DNA of 64,000 nt from PFJX01 sp044227325 (GTDB lineage Bacteria; Pseudomonadota; Gammaproteobacteria; Burkholderiales; Thiobacillaceae). Each line of letters begins with the position of its first letter. Within the stretch, counting starts at the first letter, position 1. The stretch spans positions 1 to 64,000 of the forward strand of contig JBGAFI010000020.1 of NCBI GenBank assembly GCA_044227325.1, read 5' to 3'. The position numbers were made by a program, and so were the translations under genes. Below, piece by piece: positions 1 through 14,155 of the stretch. The notes beneath the pieces are model-generated. The model was not told the DNA's origin. It did not search any database and worked only from the letters and a program-made list of their open reading frames with translations.

Positions 1-119
1 CCGATCAGACGAATCAGGAGGGTAGAGCACTTGAATAGACTGAATTCATCCGGTTCAAACCCGAGCCGACGCGGCTTTGCAAAAATCACCGCAGGGGATG
101 GCTGGGGAGATTGGAAACG

Positions 120-156
120 GGTTTTTCTACAGCGTCGTTGAGGCAGTAGAAAAACC
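120..156. repeat. 11-bp inverted repeat hairpin
   Basis: GGTTTTTCTAC at 120-130 is the exact reverse complement of 146-156, with a 15-base loop. The left arm is part of the segment repeated at 281-290. It may be a folded recombination site or a terminator-like hairpin; which one is not clear from the sequence. Confidence 0.5.
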
Positions 157-280
157 TAAAAAATTTCGGAGAAGAAAAATGAGCGCAAATTCGGCCTTCC
201 AAAACGCTCCAGGTTCGACGATCTCGGTGCGGGGAAGGGTCGACATACCCCTGTATTCACCCCTCAACCGAAAGGTGGGG

Positions 281-303
281 GTTTTTCTACAGCCTCGTTA
301 GAG
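281..303 (+). other. Possible attC right half (core GTTAGAG at 297-303)
   Basis: The core heptamer GTTAGAG lies 6 bases before the ATG of the next gene, as in cassette arrays where the attC of one cassette abuts the next open reading frame. The same heptamer recurs at 853-859 before the next cassette gene. An inverse core (CCTCAAC, 262-268) lies upstream, but the complementary arms expected of a full attC are poor, so this is tentative. Confidence 0.35.
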
Positions 304-309
304 GGCAAC

Positions 310-762
310 ATGGGGCCGCAAGGAGTCGAACTGAGATTTGTCACCGCGCCGCCAACGCCACAGCAGTTGGTTGCTGAGGCTGAACGCCTTGGCGGGATAG
401 ATATCGACATGCTCGATCAAACCGAAAGTGGAGTGACTGTTGCCTTCTCACGTTTCCCGAAGGGTAGAGTCGATATCTTGATATCCAATCCGCATTGCCT
501 CTTCATCACCGATCCCAGTCTCGTTGCGCCAGCGCTGTTTCAGCTCTTGTTCATGGCTGGCGTCGCCATTGGTGGACACTCGAATGCCACGGTAACCAAT
601 CCATCATTGCAACTACCGTTGACCAACCACGCCATTCGCAAGGCCACCCGTCAAGTGCATTTTGGCAGTGTGCTCGGCTCCTTCTGGCTGATTCTCCTCT
701 TAGCCGCCGCAGTGGTTCTTGTCGTCGGCGTATTTCGGGTCTTTTCGCAAAATGCCCTTTAA
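310..762 (+). CDS. Cassette-borne hypothetical membrane protein
   Basis: This 150-residue protein is not recognised. Residues 1-65 look soluble. A hydrophobic stretch lies near residues 73-89 and a strong transmembrane segment at about 121-143, followed by a short basic tail, so the protein is probably anchored in the inner membrane by its C-terminus. The start codon follows a GTTAGAG core by only a few bases and the TAA stop (760-762) overlaps the inverse core of the attC-like site at 757-859. That tight fit between recombination sites is typical of integron gene cassettes. GC content is lower than in flanking chromosomal genes, which fits lateral gain. Function is unknown. Confidence 0.6.
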   Translation: MGPQGVELRFVTAPPTPQQLVAEAERLGGIDIDMLDQTESGVTVAFSRFPKGRVDILISNPHCLFITDPSLVAPALFQLLFMAGVAIGGHSNATVTNPSLQLPLTNHAIRKATRQVHFGSVLGSFWLILLLAAAVVLVVGVFRVFSQNAL

Positions 763-859
763 CCCCTCGGTCAACCGGACGCCCGGCAAGCTGCGCTTGC
801 CGGTGCCCTCCGCGCTGCGCGATGAAACCGCGCTGCGCAGGCTATGTCAGACGTTAGAG
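757..859 (+). other. attC-like recombination site (59-base element)
   Basis: The segment runs from an inverse core CTTTAAC (757-763) to a core GTTAGAG (853-859). It begins with the TAACCCCTCGGTCAACCGGA pattern (760-779) that resembles attC sites of proteobacterial chromosomal integrons, as I recall them. The interior holds a strong stem, CCGGCAAG / CTTGCCGG around 783-803, as expected for the variable terminal structure. The length of about 100 bases is in range. The right simple site pairs only partly with the left, so it may be diverged. Confidence 0.65.
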
Positions 860-891
860 CGCTCAGGACTTGCCATTTCTACTGTCTTCCG

Positions 892-1218
892 ATGACAAAC
901 GTACTGTTCATTTGCAGCCAAAACAGACTCCGAAGCCCGACAGCGGAGCAGGTGTTCTCGTCACGCCCGAATATCGAGTGCTCGTCGGCGGGTCTTAACC
1001 ACGACGCGGAAAATCCAGTTACCCCCGAGCTAGTCGAATGGGCCGAAATCATCTTTGTTATGGAAAAAGCCCATCGCAACAAACTCACGTCGAAGTTCAA
1101 GAAGTTCCTACACAACAAACGCGTCATCTGCCTCGACATTCCAGACGACTATGAGTTTATGGACCCGGTACTTGTCTCGCTTCTCAAAGCAAAGGTCGTA
1201 CGTCATCTGCCGTCATGA
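892..1218 (+). CDS. Low-molecular-weight protein tyrosine phosphatase-like cassette protein
   Basis: The 108-residue product carries the phosphatase P-loop C-x5-R-S near the N-terminus (VLFICSQNRLRSPT, Cys about residue 8), the signature of the low-molecular-weight phosphotyrosine phosphatase fold. It is shorter than classical members (about 150 residues), and the C-terminal DPxxY-type acid loop is not obvious beyond the FMDP segment. It matches the compact family often found in integron cassettes. I chose the ATG at 892 over 844 because the P-loop then sits at the usual distance from the N-terminus and because 844 would start inside the attC-like site. The natural substrate is unknown. Confidence 0.75.
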   Translation: MTNVLFICSQNRLRSPTAEQVFSSRPNIECSSAGLNHDAENPVTPELVEWAEIIFVMEKAHRNKLTSKFKKFLHNKRVICLDIPDDYEFMDPVLVSLLKAKVVRHLPS

Positions 1219-1265
1219 GCCCAAAGCGCTCTCTCAAGTCGATCACCTTAAGTAATTGTTTATAA

Positions 1266-1574
1266 ATAGGCCGTCCTGAGCGACTTTCGGGCGATTTTCG
1301 GCTTCAGCCCGATTACTCCGCTGACCTCTCGGTCAACACGGACTGCATCGGCAGCGCCCTGGTCGAAGCCGGCCTGGCGCGGCTGCGGGAACGGGGCGCC
1401 CAGGGCTGCGTGCTGGTGGGGGACCCGGCGTTCTACCGCCGCTTCGGCTTCGTCCAGGCGGAAGGGCTCGAACTGGCAGGCGTGCCGCCGGAAGTCCTGC
1501 TGGCCTATGCCTTCGGCGCCGCGCCGCCCGCCGGCCGGGTCGACTTCCACACGGCCTTCGCCGCCACGGCTTGA
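1266..1574 (+). pseudogene. 5'-truncated GNAT acetyltransferase remnant (YhbS-like)
   Basis: The frame that ends at the TGA 1572-1574 encodes the last part of a GNAT N-acetyltransferase. It has the acetyl-CoA-binding helix start IGSALVEAG, then RLRERGAQGC, and the GDPAFYRRFGF block typical of YhbS-type enzymes. The N-terminal half of the usual 160-170 residues, including the QGxGxG turn, is missing. Upstream sequence in frame is unrelated and there is no start codon in frame after the stop at 1263-1265. Homology begins about 1323, which is probably the junction between the cassette array and the chromosome. Confidence 0.75.
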
Positions 1575-1645
1575 ATCCGTCGCTTGAACCTGTCACTTGA
1601 ACCTGTCCCACCCGGCGGGCTTGCCGGCACCGGCCGCGTGGCGGC

Positions 1646-2107
1646 ATGCTTGCCGGCATGCCCCCACCACCGCCCATCCCCATGCCCCCTTCCCTCCCCC
1701 ACCTCACCCAGGAATGGATCACGCTCCAGAACAACCACGAGCGCTACGAAACCGGGGCCCTGCTGATCAAGCTGGTCGGCGTCGCGGCCTGGGGCGCCGG
1801 CATGGCCTGGGGCCTGAACGACAAACTCGTCGGCGCGCTGTCGCTGGTTCTATGGGCGCAGGAGGGGATATTCCGAACCTTCCAGGCCAGGCTGGGGGAG
1901 CGGATTCTCAGGGTTGAATCCCTGATCGGGAAAAGCGAGGCGGAACAGGCGGACGGCGCGGCCTTTCAACTGCATTCCGAGTGGCTGGCCGGACGGCCGG
2001 GCGGCGCGGGCCTGCTGCTGGAATACGCCAGGAGCGCCGCGCGGCCGACGGTGGCGTTTCCCTACGCGCTCCTGCTGCTGATCGGCCTGGCGCGCCATCT
2101 GATTTGA
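1646..2107 (+). CDS. Hypothetical small membrane protein
   Basis: This 153-residue product is not recognised. After a proline-rich start the protein has two hydrophobic segments near residues 40-56 and 60-75 (ALLIKLVGVAAWGAGMAW and LVGALSLVLWAQEGIF) and another at the C-terminus (about 138-152), with a soluble stretch containing acidic residues between. The start is uncertain: ATG at 1646 or 1682 are both possible, and the latter removes most of the proline-rich leader. It stands alone before the gcvR-like gene. The transmembrane pattern supports a real gene; its role is unknown. Confidence 0.55.
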   Translation: MLAGMPPPPPIPMPPSLPHLTQEWITLQNNHERYETGALLIKLVGVAAWGAGMAWGLNDKLVGALSLVLWAQEGIFRTFQARLGERILRVESLIGKSEAEQADGAAFQLHSEWLAGRPGGAGLLLEYARSAARPTVAFPYALLLLIGLARHLI

Positions 2108-2222
2108 CCCGCCGGACGGCGCCGGCGGCAACAATGCCGGCCGGCCACGCGGACGAAGCCACGCGGACGAATTGCGCCGTCCCCCGCTACAATCGGGCAT
2201 CGATCCACCCAACGGAAACACC

Positions 2223-2759
2223 ATGAGCAATATCGACTATCTGGCCATCACCGCCAGCGGCGAGGATCAGGTCGGCCTGGTCCAGCGCTTCACCAGCCGC
2301 ATCGCCGAGGCGGGCTGCAATATCGAGGAATCCCGCATGGCGGTGCTGGGCGGCCAGTTCGCCATCCTGATGCTGATCTCCGGCCCCTGGAACGCCCTGT
2401 CCAAGCTGGAGGACCGGCTCGGCGCCATCGGCGAGGAACTGGGCCTCACCGTCATCCACAAGCGCACCCGCCCCGCGGAGCGCAAGACGCCCCTGGTGCC
2501 CTACCGGGTCAACGTGGTGGCCATGGACCATCCCGGCATCGTCCACAGCCTGGCGGATTTCTTCGCGCGCCAGGGCATCAACATCGAGGAACTGACCACC
2601 GAGACCTATCCGGCGCCCCACACCGGCACGCCCATGTTCTCGGTGAACATCACCATCGGCGTGCCCGCCGACATGCACCTGCCCACCCTGCGCGGCGATT
2701 TCTTCGACTACTGCGACAACCTGAACCTGGACGCGGTGATGGAACCGGCCCGGGGTTGA
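2223..2759 (+). CDS. GcvR-like double ACT-domain protein
   Basis: This 178-residue protein consists of two ACT domains (about 5-80 and 92-170), the organisation of GcvR, the glycine cleavage system repressor protein, and related regulators. Conserved ACT features are visible: DQVGLVQRFTSRIAEAGCNIEES in the first and DHPGIVHSLADFFARQGINIEEL in the second, each with the glycine-rich ligand-binding turn. GcvR acts in the cytoplasm by binding the activator GcvA and glycine. No gcvA lies nearby, so the target here is uncertain. The ATG at 2223 starts directly with the first ACT strand. The stop overlaps the start of the next gene. Confidence 0.8.
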   Translation: MSNIDYLAITASGEDQVGLVQRFTSRIAEAGCNIEESRMAVLGGQFAILMLISGPWNALSKLEDRLGAIGEELGLTVIHKRTRPAERKTPLVPYRVNVVAMDHPGIVHSLADFFARQGINIEELTTETYPAPHTGTPMFSVNITIGVPADMHLPTLRGDFFDYCDNLNLDAVMEPARG

Positions 2760-3367
2760 GTTTGAAGGTCGATTCCGGACGCTTGCGTTTCCCCGAGGAC
2801 GAGAAACGGCAGCCCTGGCTGCCGCTGCTGCTGGAAATCCAGCGCATCACCAATCAAGGCGTGGCCGTCGCCATCCGCGCCGACGGGCGCGCGCTGGCCT
2901 GCGGCCGGGGTTGCGCCACCTGCTGCCGCAGCCACGCCGACATCCCGGTCTATCCCCTGGAACTGATGGGCATCGCCTGGTTCGTCGTCGAGAAATTGCA
3001 AGGCGAGGCGCGCGACAAAGTACGCGCGCAACTGCGCGGTCATCGGACCCTGGGCGCCTGCCCTTTCCTGGTGGACGAGGCCTGCGCCATCCATCCCCTG
3101 CGCCCCATGGCCTGCCGCCAGTTCAACGTGTTCACCACGGTGTGCGCGGTGGGCGAGGACGCCTTCCACACCCGGCGCGGCGACGTGATGAACCCGGACC
3201 GGAAAAGCAAGGCCGAGGCGCTGCGGGAGATGCTGCGCCACCACGAGGTCAAGGACGGCCGGGAACGCCGCCGTCTGGTGGAAAGCGGCGAAGTGCACCG
3301 GCTGGCGCAAAGCCTGCGGGAAATCCGCTGGGAGAACCTGGCCGCGCGGATGGGGCCGAAACCCTAG
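2756..3367 (+). CDS. YkgJ-family cysteine-cluster protein
   Basis: The 203-residue product contains a set of cysteines of the YkgJ/UPF0153 type: CGRGCATCC near residue 50, then CPFL and CAIHPLRPMACRQFN near 103-123. Members are thought to bind iron or zinc; the function is not established. The gene most likely starts at TTG 2756, overlapping the stop of the gcvR-like gene by three bases, which implies translational coupling. A second TTG at 2762 is possible. The C-terminal third is basic and helical with no further metal ligands. Confidence 0.8.
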   Translation: MSLKVDSGRLRFPEDEKRQPWLPLLLEIQRITNQGVAVAIRADGRALACGRGCATCCRSHADIPVYPLELMGIAWFVVEKLQGEARDKVRAQLRGHRTLGACPFLVDEACAIHPLRPMACRQFNVFTTVCAVGEDAFHTRRGDVMNPDRKSKAEALREMLRHHEVKDGRERRRLVESGEVHRLAQSLREIRWENLAARMGPKP

Positions 3368-3392
3368 GGAGGCGCCGCTTCGCTCGAATGCC

Positions 3393-3461
3393 GTCATGGC
3401 GAGCGAAGCGCGGCGATCCATGGGCCATGCATCGCCGCGCCGCCGCGCTCACCGCGATGGC
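3393..3461. repeat. Palindromic dispersed repeat (REP-like), copy 1
   Basis: The left arm GTCATGGCGAGCGAAGCG... at 3393-3422 and the right arm at 3427-3461 form an imperfect inverted repeat. The same family occurs at 13566-13652. Both arms carry the GCGAGCGAAGCG / CGCTTCGCTCGC core common to intergenic repeats of many proteobacteria. It lies between convergent genes. Confidence 0.75.
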
Positions 3462-3489
3462 CGGGCAAACCGGCAACGCCCCGGGGGAC

Positions 3490-3843
3490 TCAGGCCTCCG
3501 CCGTTTCCAGCCATTCCAGGGCGATGCCCGGCTCGTCGAACACGCGCAGCTCGGCGTCGACGAACAGGCGGTTCAGCCAGGCGATCCACACCATCCACTC
3601 GTCGCCGGTCACCACGGCGATCTTGCGGAAATCGTAGCGGTGCTCGCGGGAGAATTTGATCTCCTCCCAGGCCACATCCAGGGTGTAGCGCACCATGTCG
3701 CGCAGATCCAGGAGCAGGCTCACACCGCCCTGAAACTGGATGTCGTGTTCCGCTTCCTGTTCGAACTCCTTGTAGTCCGCCAGGGTGAATTCGCCCATGA
3801 CGGACATGGAGATCAGCTTGCCTTCGGTTTTAATGGCGATCAT
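3490..3843 (-). CDS. SpoIIAA-like/STAS-fold protein
   Basis: The 117-residue product resembles SpoIIAA-like proteins (STAS fold). It has an N-terminal beta hairpin (MIAIKTEGKLISMSVMGEFT), the segment GGVSLLLDLRDM, and a helix before the ALEWLE C-terminus. These proteins occur alone in many proteobacteria. Their ligand is not firmly known, and lipid or membrane association has been suggested. The ATG at 3843 overlaps the stop of the upstream transporter gene by 4 bases, so the two are translated as an operon. No phosphorylatable serine typical of true anti-anti-sigma factors is evident. Confidence 0.75.
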   Translation of the reverse strand: MIAIKTEGKLISMSVMGEFTLADYKEFEQEAEHDIQFQGGVSLLLDLRDMVRYTLDVAWEEIKFSREHRYDFRKIAVVTGDEWMVWIAWLNRLFVDAELRVFDEPGIALEWLETAEA

Positions 3844-4703
3844 TTCGCGTTCCTCGCGTTTAACTTGACGGCCCAGACGCCGGCGGCCACGGTCAGGGCC
3901 ATGCCGCTCCAGGCGACGACGGGCATGGCCTGGTTCCAGATGACGACGTCTAGCATACCGCTGAACACCACGGTGCTATAGGCGAAACTGGCGACGACGA
4001 CGGTACTCCCCTTGCGATAGGCCCGGGTCATGGCCAACTGGCCCAGGGTCGCCAGAACGCCCAGGGCGAGCAGGGCCGGGAGATCGCCCGGCGCGAGCGC
4101 ATGCCAGCCGCTCAGGGAGGTCGCCGCCGCCGCGCCGGCCATGGCCACTGCGGCGAACCAGAACACGGTGCGCCACTCCGGCTCGCGCAGCCGTCCCAGC
4201 TGGCGCACGTGGATATAGGCGAAGGCCGCCATGACGCCGGAGAACAGGCCGATCAGGCCGGCGAACAATTCCCCCGCCGGCGAAGCCCAGGGCCGCAACA
4301 GGAGGGCGACCCCGGCGAAACCCAGAGCCACCGCGCCGTATTGGGCCGCGCCGGGGCGCTCCCCCAGTTGCCAGGGCATGAGCAGGGCCAGCCACAGGGG
4401 CGAGGCGTAGTTGAGGGTCACCGCCACCGACATGGGCAACTCGACCAGAGCGTAGAAAAACGTGGCCAGGGCGATGAAGCCGACGATGCCGCGCCGCACG
4501 TTCAAAACGATATGCTCGCCCAGCAGGCTTTTCACGCCCAGGGAACCGCCCCGGGTGAGCAGGATCGCCGGAATGACCAGCAGGGCGAACAGGGAACGGT
4601 AGAACACCAGTTCCACGCCGGAAAAGGCGTGACCCAGGCTTTTCACCACCACGCTCATGCAGGCGAAGCACAGCCCCGCCACCAACATCCAGGTGGAACC
4701 CAT
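3840..4703 (-). CDS. EamA/DMT-family transporter
   Basis: This 287-residue membrane protein has about ten hydrophobic segments arranged as two EamA repeats, the drug/metabolite transporter fold of the inner membrane (RhaT/YdcZ superfamily). The substrate cannot be told from the sequence. The frame is open upstream to 4892, but that part is proline- and arginine-rich and runs through a dispersed palindrome at 4731-4826. The ATG at 4703 (MGSTWMLVAGLC) begins directly with the first membrane segment and is preferred. The gene overlaps the SpoIIAA-like gene by four bases. Confidence 0.85.
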   Translation of the reverse strand: MGSTWMLVAGLCFACMSVVVKSLGHAFSGVELVFYRSLFALLVIPAILLTRGGSLGVKSLLGEHIVLNVRRGIVGFIALATFFYALVELPMSVAVTLNYASPLWLALLMPWQLGERPGAAQYGAVALGFAGVALLLRPWASPAGELFAGLIGLFSGVMAAFAYIHVRQLGRLREPEWRTVFWFAAVAMAGAAAATSLSGWHALAPGDLPALLALGVLATLGQLAMTRAYRKGSTVVVASFAYSTVVFSGMLDVVIWNQAMPVVAWSGMALTVAAGVWAVKLNARNAK

Positions 4704-4730
4704 GGCTAGCTCGGGCGGGCTGGTGTTCTC

Positions 4731-4826
4731 CCCCCTTTGAAAAAGGGGGGATGGGGGGGATTCCGCTGGATGTAAGTCGCGCCGAACACGACGAATCCCC
4801 CCTGCCCCCCTTTTCCAAAGGGGGGG
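4731..4826. repeat. Large palindromic dispersed repeat
   Basis: Two arms of about 32 bases (4731-4762 and 4794-4825) are near-perfect reverse complements. Each holds C-runs and G-runs around TTTGAAAAAG and a GATT/AATC inner end, separated by 31 bases. This CCCCCTTTGAAAAAGGGGG type is a well-known intergenic palindrome in many bacteria. Here it lies between rmuC and the transporter and could form a very stable RNA hairpin in their transcript. Confidence 0.85.
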
Positions 4827-4848
4827 AAGACCCGGGTGGCGGACAAGG

Positions 4849-6108
4849 TCACGCCTCACCGCCTTCCATCGTTTGCAAGCTTCTGGGGGCATGATCCACC
4901 GGGTTCAATTCCGGCAGCTTCTTGCCCGCGGGCGCGACCTGCAATTCCTCGAACTTGCGCGCCGAGACCATGACCCGGCTTTCCAGGGAGCCGGTGGCGT
5001 CGTTGTAGGCCTTCACCGCCTGGCCCAGGTTCTTGCCGACGCTGCTCCAGTGCTCGCCCAGCTTGGCCAGCCGCTCGTAGAGCTGGGCGCCCAGTTCGCT
5101 CACCTGGCGCGCGTTGTCCGCCAGGGCTTCCTGGCGCCAGCCGTAGTAGACCGCCTTGAGCAGGGCCAGCAGGGTGGTGGGGGTGGCCAGGATCACCTTG
5201 CGCTCGCTGGCGTACTCGATGAGTTCCGGATCCTGTTGCAGGGCGGCGCTGAAGAAGGATTCGCCGGGCAGGAACAGCACCACGAACTCGGGGGAATCGG
5301 TGAACTGGTCCCAGTAGGCCTTCTGGGAAAGCTGCTGGATGTGGGTGCGCACGTGCTGGGTGAAGCGCTCCAGGGCGCGGGCCCGGGCCGGCTCGTCCAG
5401 GGCCTCGGCGGCTTCCAGGAAGGCGGCGACCGGCGCCTTGGAATCCAGCACCAGGGTTTTGCCGCCCGGCAGGCGCACCAGCATGTCCGGGCGCTTGCCG
5501 TCCGCCGCGACCTCCTGTTCGAAGAAGTCGCAGTGGTCCTGCATGCCCGCCATTTCCACCACCCGCTTCAACTGCACCTCGCCCCAGCGGCCGCGCACCT
5601 CGGGCCGGCGCAGGGCGTTGACCAGGCGGCCGGTCTCGCCGCGCAGATCCTGCTGGGCCGTGAGCAGGCTCTTCACCTGTTCGGAAATCTGGCCGTAGCT
5701 CTCGGCGCGGGCTTTTTCCAGGGCCTGGGTCTGGCCGGCGAGTTTCGCCAGTTCCTCGGCAAGCGGCTTCACCAAACCTTCCACCGCCTGCTGGCGCGCG
5801 GCGAGATCGCCCTTGGCAGACTCCTGGAACACCGCGAGATTCTGGGTGGCCAGATCGAGGAAGGCCTGGTTGTTGCGCGCCAGGGCCTCGGCGGAGAGGG
5901 CGTTGAAGGCGTCCGCCAACTGCTTCTCCGCGCTTTTCAGCAGGGTTTGCTTCTCCTCGCCGCCGCGCCGCTCCTGTTCGAGCTGGGCGGCAAGGCCGGC
6001 GGCCTGCTGTTCCAGGCGCGCCGCCTCGGCCAGCCAGCGCCCGCGCTGCCAGAACAGGGCCAGCAGACCCGCCGCCAGCCCCAACAAAGCCCCCGCCAGG
6101 TATTCCAT
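4849..6108 (-). CDS. rmuC: DNA recombination protein RmuC
   Basis: The 419-residue protein has the RmuC layout. An N-terminal membrane anchor (about 3-20, MEYLAGALLGLAAGLLALFW) is followed by a long coiled coil (about 25-145). Then comes the RmuC nuclease-like domain (about 150-390), with RRPEVRGRWGEVQLKRVVE, DMLVRLPGGKTLVLDSKAPV and the FLPGESFFSAAL block. RmuC limits inversion at short inverted repeats and has been linked to DNA restriction or repair. The PD-(D/E)xK-like residues are seen as DMLV...LDSKAP. The length is normal. The gene is on its own, 61 bases after the start of the neighbouring HD-GYP gene's stop. Confidence 0.9.
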   Translation of the reverse strand: MEYLAGALLGLAAGLLALFWQRGRWLAEAARLEQQAAGLAAQLEQERRGGEEKQTLLKSAEKQLADAFNALSAEALARNNQAFLDLATQNLAVFQESAKGDLAARQQAVEGLVKPLAEELAKLAGQTQALEKARAESYGQISEQVKSLLTAQQDLRGETGRLVNALRRPEVRGRWGEVQLKRVVEMAGMQDHCDFFEQEVAADGKRPDMLVRLPGGKTLVLDSKAPVAAFLEAAEALDEPARARALERFTQHVRTHIQQLSQKAYWDQFTDSPEFVVLFLPGESFFSAALQQDPELIEYASERKVILATPTTLLALLKAVYYGWRQEALADNARQVSELGAQLYERLAKLGEHWSSVGKNLGQAVKAYNDATGSLESRVMVSARKFEELQVAPAGKKLPELNPVDHAPRSLQTMEGGEA

Positions 6109-6169
6109 TCCGTCCTCCGCAAACGCCGGCCATGATAACCGCCCGGCCGGGAAAGCGGTCCCAGGGGAA

Positions 6170-7233
6170 TCAACCGGGGATTCCTTGACGGCTGGACAGC
6201 ATGGGGCCCTTGTCCTCGGCGTACCTTTCCTTGAATTCCAGGATGTTGGGCAGCACGGAGAAGAACACGTCCACCAGCGCCGGATCGAAATGCTCGCCGC
6301 GCTGGGCCTTGATCCAGTCCAGGGCGTCCTCCACCGGCCAGGCTTCCTTGTAGGGGCGCACGGTGGTGAGGGCGTCGAACACGTCGGCGATGGCGACGAT
6401 GCGGCCCATGAGGGGAATGTCCTCCCCGGCCAGACCCTGGGGATAGCCCTGGCCGTTCCATTTCTCGTGGTGGGTCAGGGCGATGACGCGGGAAGCCTGG
6501 AACAGGGGATGGGGATAGTCGCCGATGATGGCGGCGCCGTAGTCGCAATGGCGCCGCATGATGGCCCATTCGTCGGGACTCAGCTTCGCCGGCTTGATGA
6601 GGATGGAATCCGGCACGCCGATCTTGCCCACGTCGTGCATGGGCGCGGCGTTCAGCATCAGATCCGCCGCCTCCCGGTCCAGGCCGGCGGCCAGGCCGAT
6701 GGCGTAGGCGTAGTGGCTCATGCGGATCACATGCATGCCGGTTTCGTTGTCCCGGTACTCCGCGGCGCGGCCCAGGCGGTGGATGACCTGGAGCCGGGTG
6801 TGGTCCAGTTCCACGGTGCGCTCCTGGACCTGCGCCTCCAGGGAGCGTTTCTGGTCGTACAGCGCCAGGTGGGTCTTGACCCGGTGGCGCACGATGGGCG
6901 GGCTGATCGGCTTGGTGATGTAGTCGACGCAGCCCACCTCGAAGCCCCGGGTCTCGTCCTCCACCTCGCCCATGGCGGTGACGAAGATGACCGGCACCTT
7001 GCAGGTGGCCAGATCGCTCTTGAGCTGGAGGCATACCTCGTAGCCGTTCATGCCGGGCATCATGATGTCGAGCAGGATCAGGTCCGGGGGCGACTTCTTC
7101 GCCAGGCTGAGGGCGGAGGGTCCGTTGGTGGCGGCGCGCACCCGGTACTGGTCCTTGAGCACGCCGGTCAGCACGTCGATGTTTTCGGGAACGTCGTCCA
7201 CCACCAGGATGGTGGGTTTGCTGGGCATTTCGG

Positions 7234-7237
<4 letters not shown>
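6170..7237 (-). CDS. Response regulator with HD-GYP domain (c-di-GMP phosphodiesterase)
   Basis: This 355-residue cytoplasmic protein has an N-terminal receiver domain (about 8-125, phospho-acceptor Asp57 in LLDIMMPGMNG, Lys109 in TKP). A coiled linker follows, then an HD-GYP domain (about 150-340) with HD at 201-202 (MHDVGKIG) and HHEKWNGQGYP at 256-266. All signature residues are present, so cyclic di-GMP hydrolysis controlled by phosphorylation is expected. It overlaps the stop of the hybrid kinase gene by 4 bases (ATGA), making the kinase its likely phosphodonor. It resembles RpfG-type regulators. Confidence 0.9.
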
Positions 7238-11571
<4,334 letters not shown>

Positions 11572-11723
11572 GTGTGAGCGAGCCCTGTTCCTCGGACGTA
11601 TCCCGGCACGGGTGCGCGCCTCACCGCCCTTGCAAGTTGTTCGCGTCGCCTGCGCCCCATCGCGGACGCGGCGCGTTCCACTTCATTGGCGCCGATGATA
11701 GCCCATGCGCCGTCCCCTGGCTT

Positions 11724-13694
<1,971 letters not shown>

Positions 13695-13699
13695 GCGGG

Positions 13700-14155
13700 C
13701 TACATCAGGCCCGGCAGCAGGAACACCAGGACCACGTTGAGCAGGCCCAGGCCCAGGTTGAGGCCCACCAGCCGGCGGATCCGGTTCAGGGCCTGGCCGC
13801 CGGCCGGCCAGTCACCCGCCGCGACGGCCTTGCGCAGGCTGGCGTAGGGCATGAAGTAGAGAAACGCGAAGATGGCGCTCATGAGATAGCCGATGCCCGC
13901 CATGACATGGAGATGAACCGGGATCGCGGCCATGCCGCCCATGCCGATGATCAGGGCCTGCCCGCTGCCGACGAGCAGCGCCACGCACAGCCAGACCCAG
14001 GGGAAGAAGCGGCCGAACACGCCGCTCCAGAGGCGCAGGCGCTGGGGTGGCTCCAGTTGGACCAGGACGACGGGGCGCAGACATTGGTGGGCGAAAAACA
14101 TGCCGCCCACCCAGACCACGGTGGCGAGAACGTGCAGCAGATTGGCGATTTGCAA
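13700..14155 (-). CDS. CopD-family integral membrane protein
   Basis: This 151-residue protein has four hydrophobic segments. It opens with LLHVLATVVWVGGMFFAHQ, whose early histidine and WVGG motif are typical of CopD/DUF2269-like proteins that span the inner membrane and have been tied to copper handling or heme/redox proteins. A later HLHVMAGIGYLM segment supplies further histidines. It lies just upstream (5 bases) of the longest possible start of the YyaL-type gene on the same strand, so the two may form one transcript. No copper genes are nearby, so the metal role is unproven. Confidence 0.75.
   Translation of the reverse strand: MQIANLLHVLATVVWVGGMFFAHQCLRPVVLVQLEPPQRLRLWSGVFGRFFPWVWLCVALLVGSGQALIIGMGGMAAIPVHLHVMAGIGYLMSAIFAFLYFMPYASLRKAVAAGDWPAGGQALNRIRRLVGLNLGLGLLNVVLVFLLPGLM

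Larger units (their letters stand above)
1..309. other. Gene-free start of window, integron-cassette-like
   Basis: No convincing gene is present. A 74-codon frame at 77-301 has no recognisable domain and low-complexity basic content. The stretch is poorer in GC than the rest of the window. A 19-20 base segment reading GTTTTTCTACAGCNTCGTT occurs at 121-139 and again at 281-299, each followed by a G/A-rich heptamer starting with GTT. That spacing and the following start codon at 310 resemble the right halves of attC sites in an integron cassette array. No integrase gene is visible in the window. Confidence 0.4.

Noticed and set aside
77..301. 74-codon frame at the start of the window
   Set aside because: It crosses the repeated recombination-like motifs and has no domain or ribosome-binding site.
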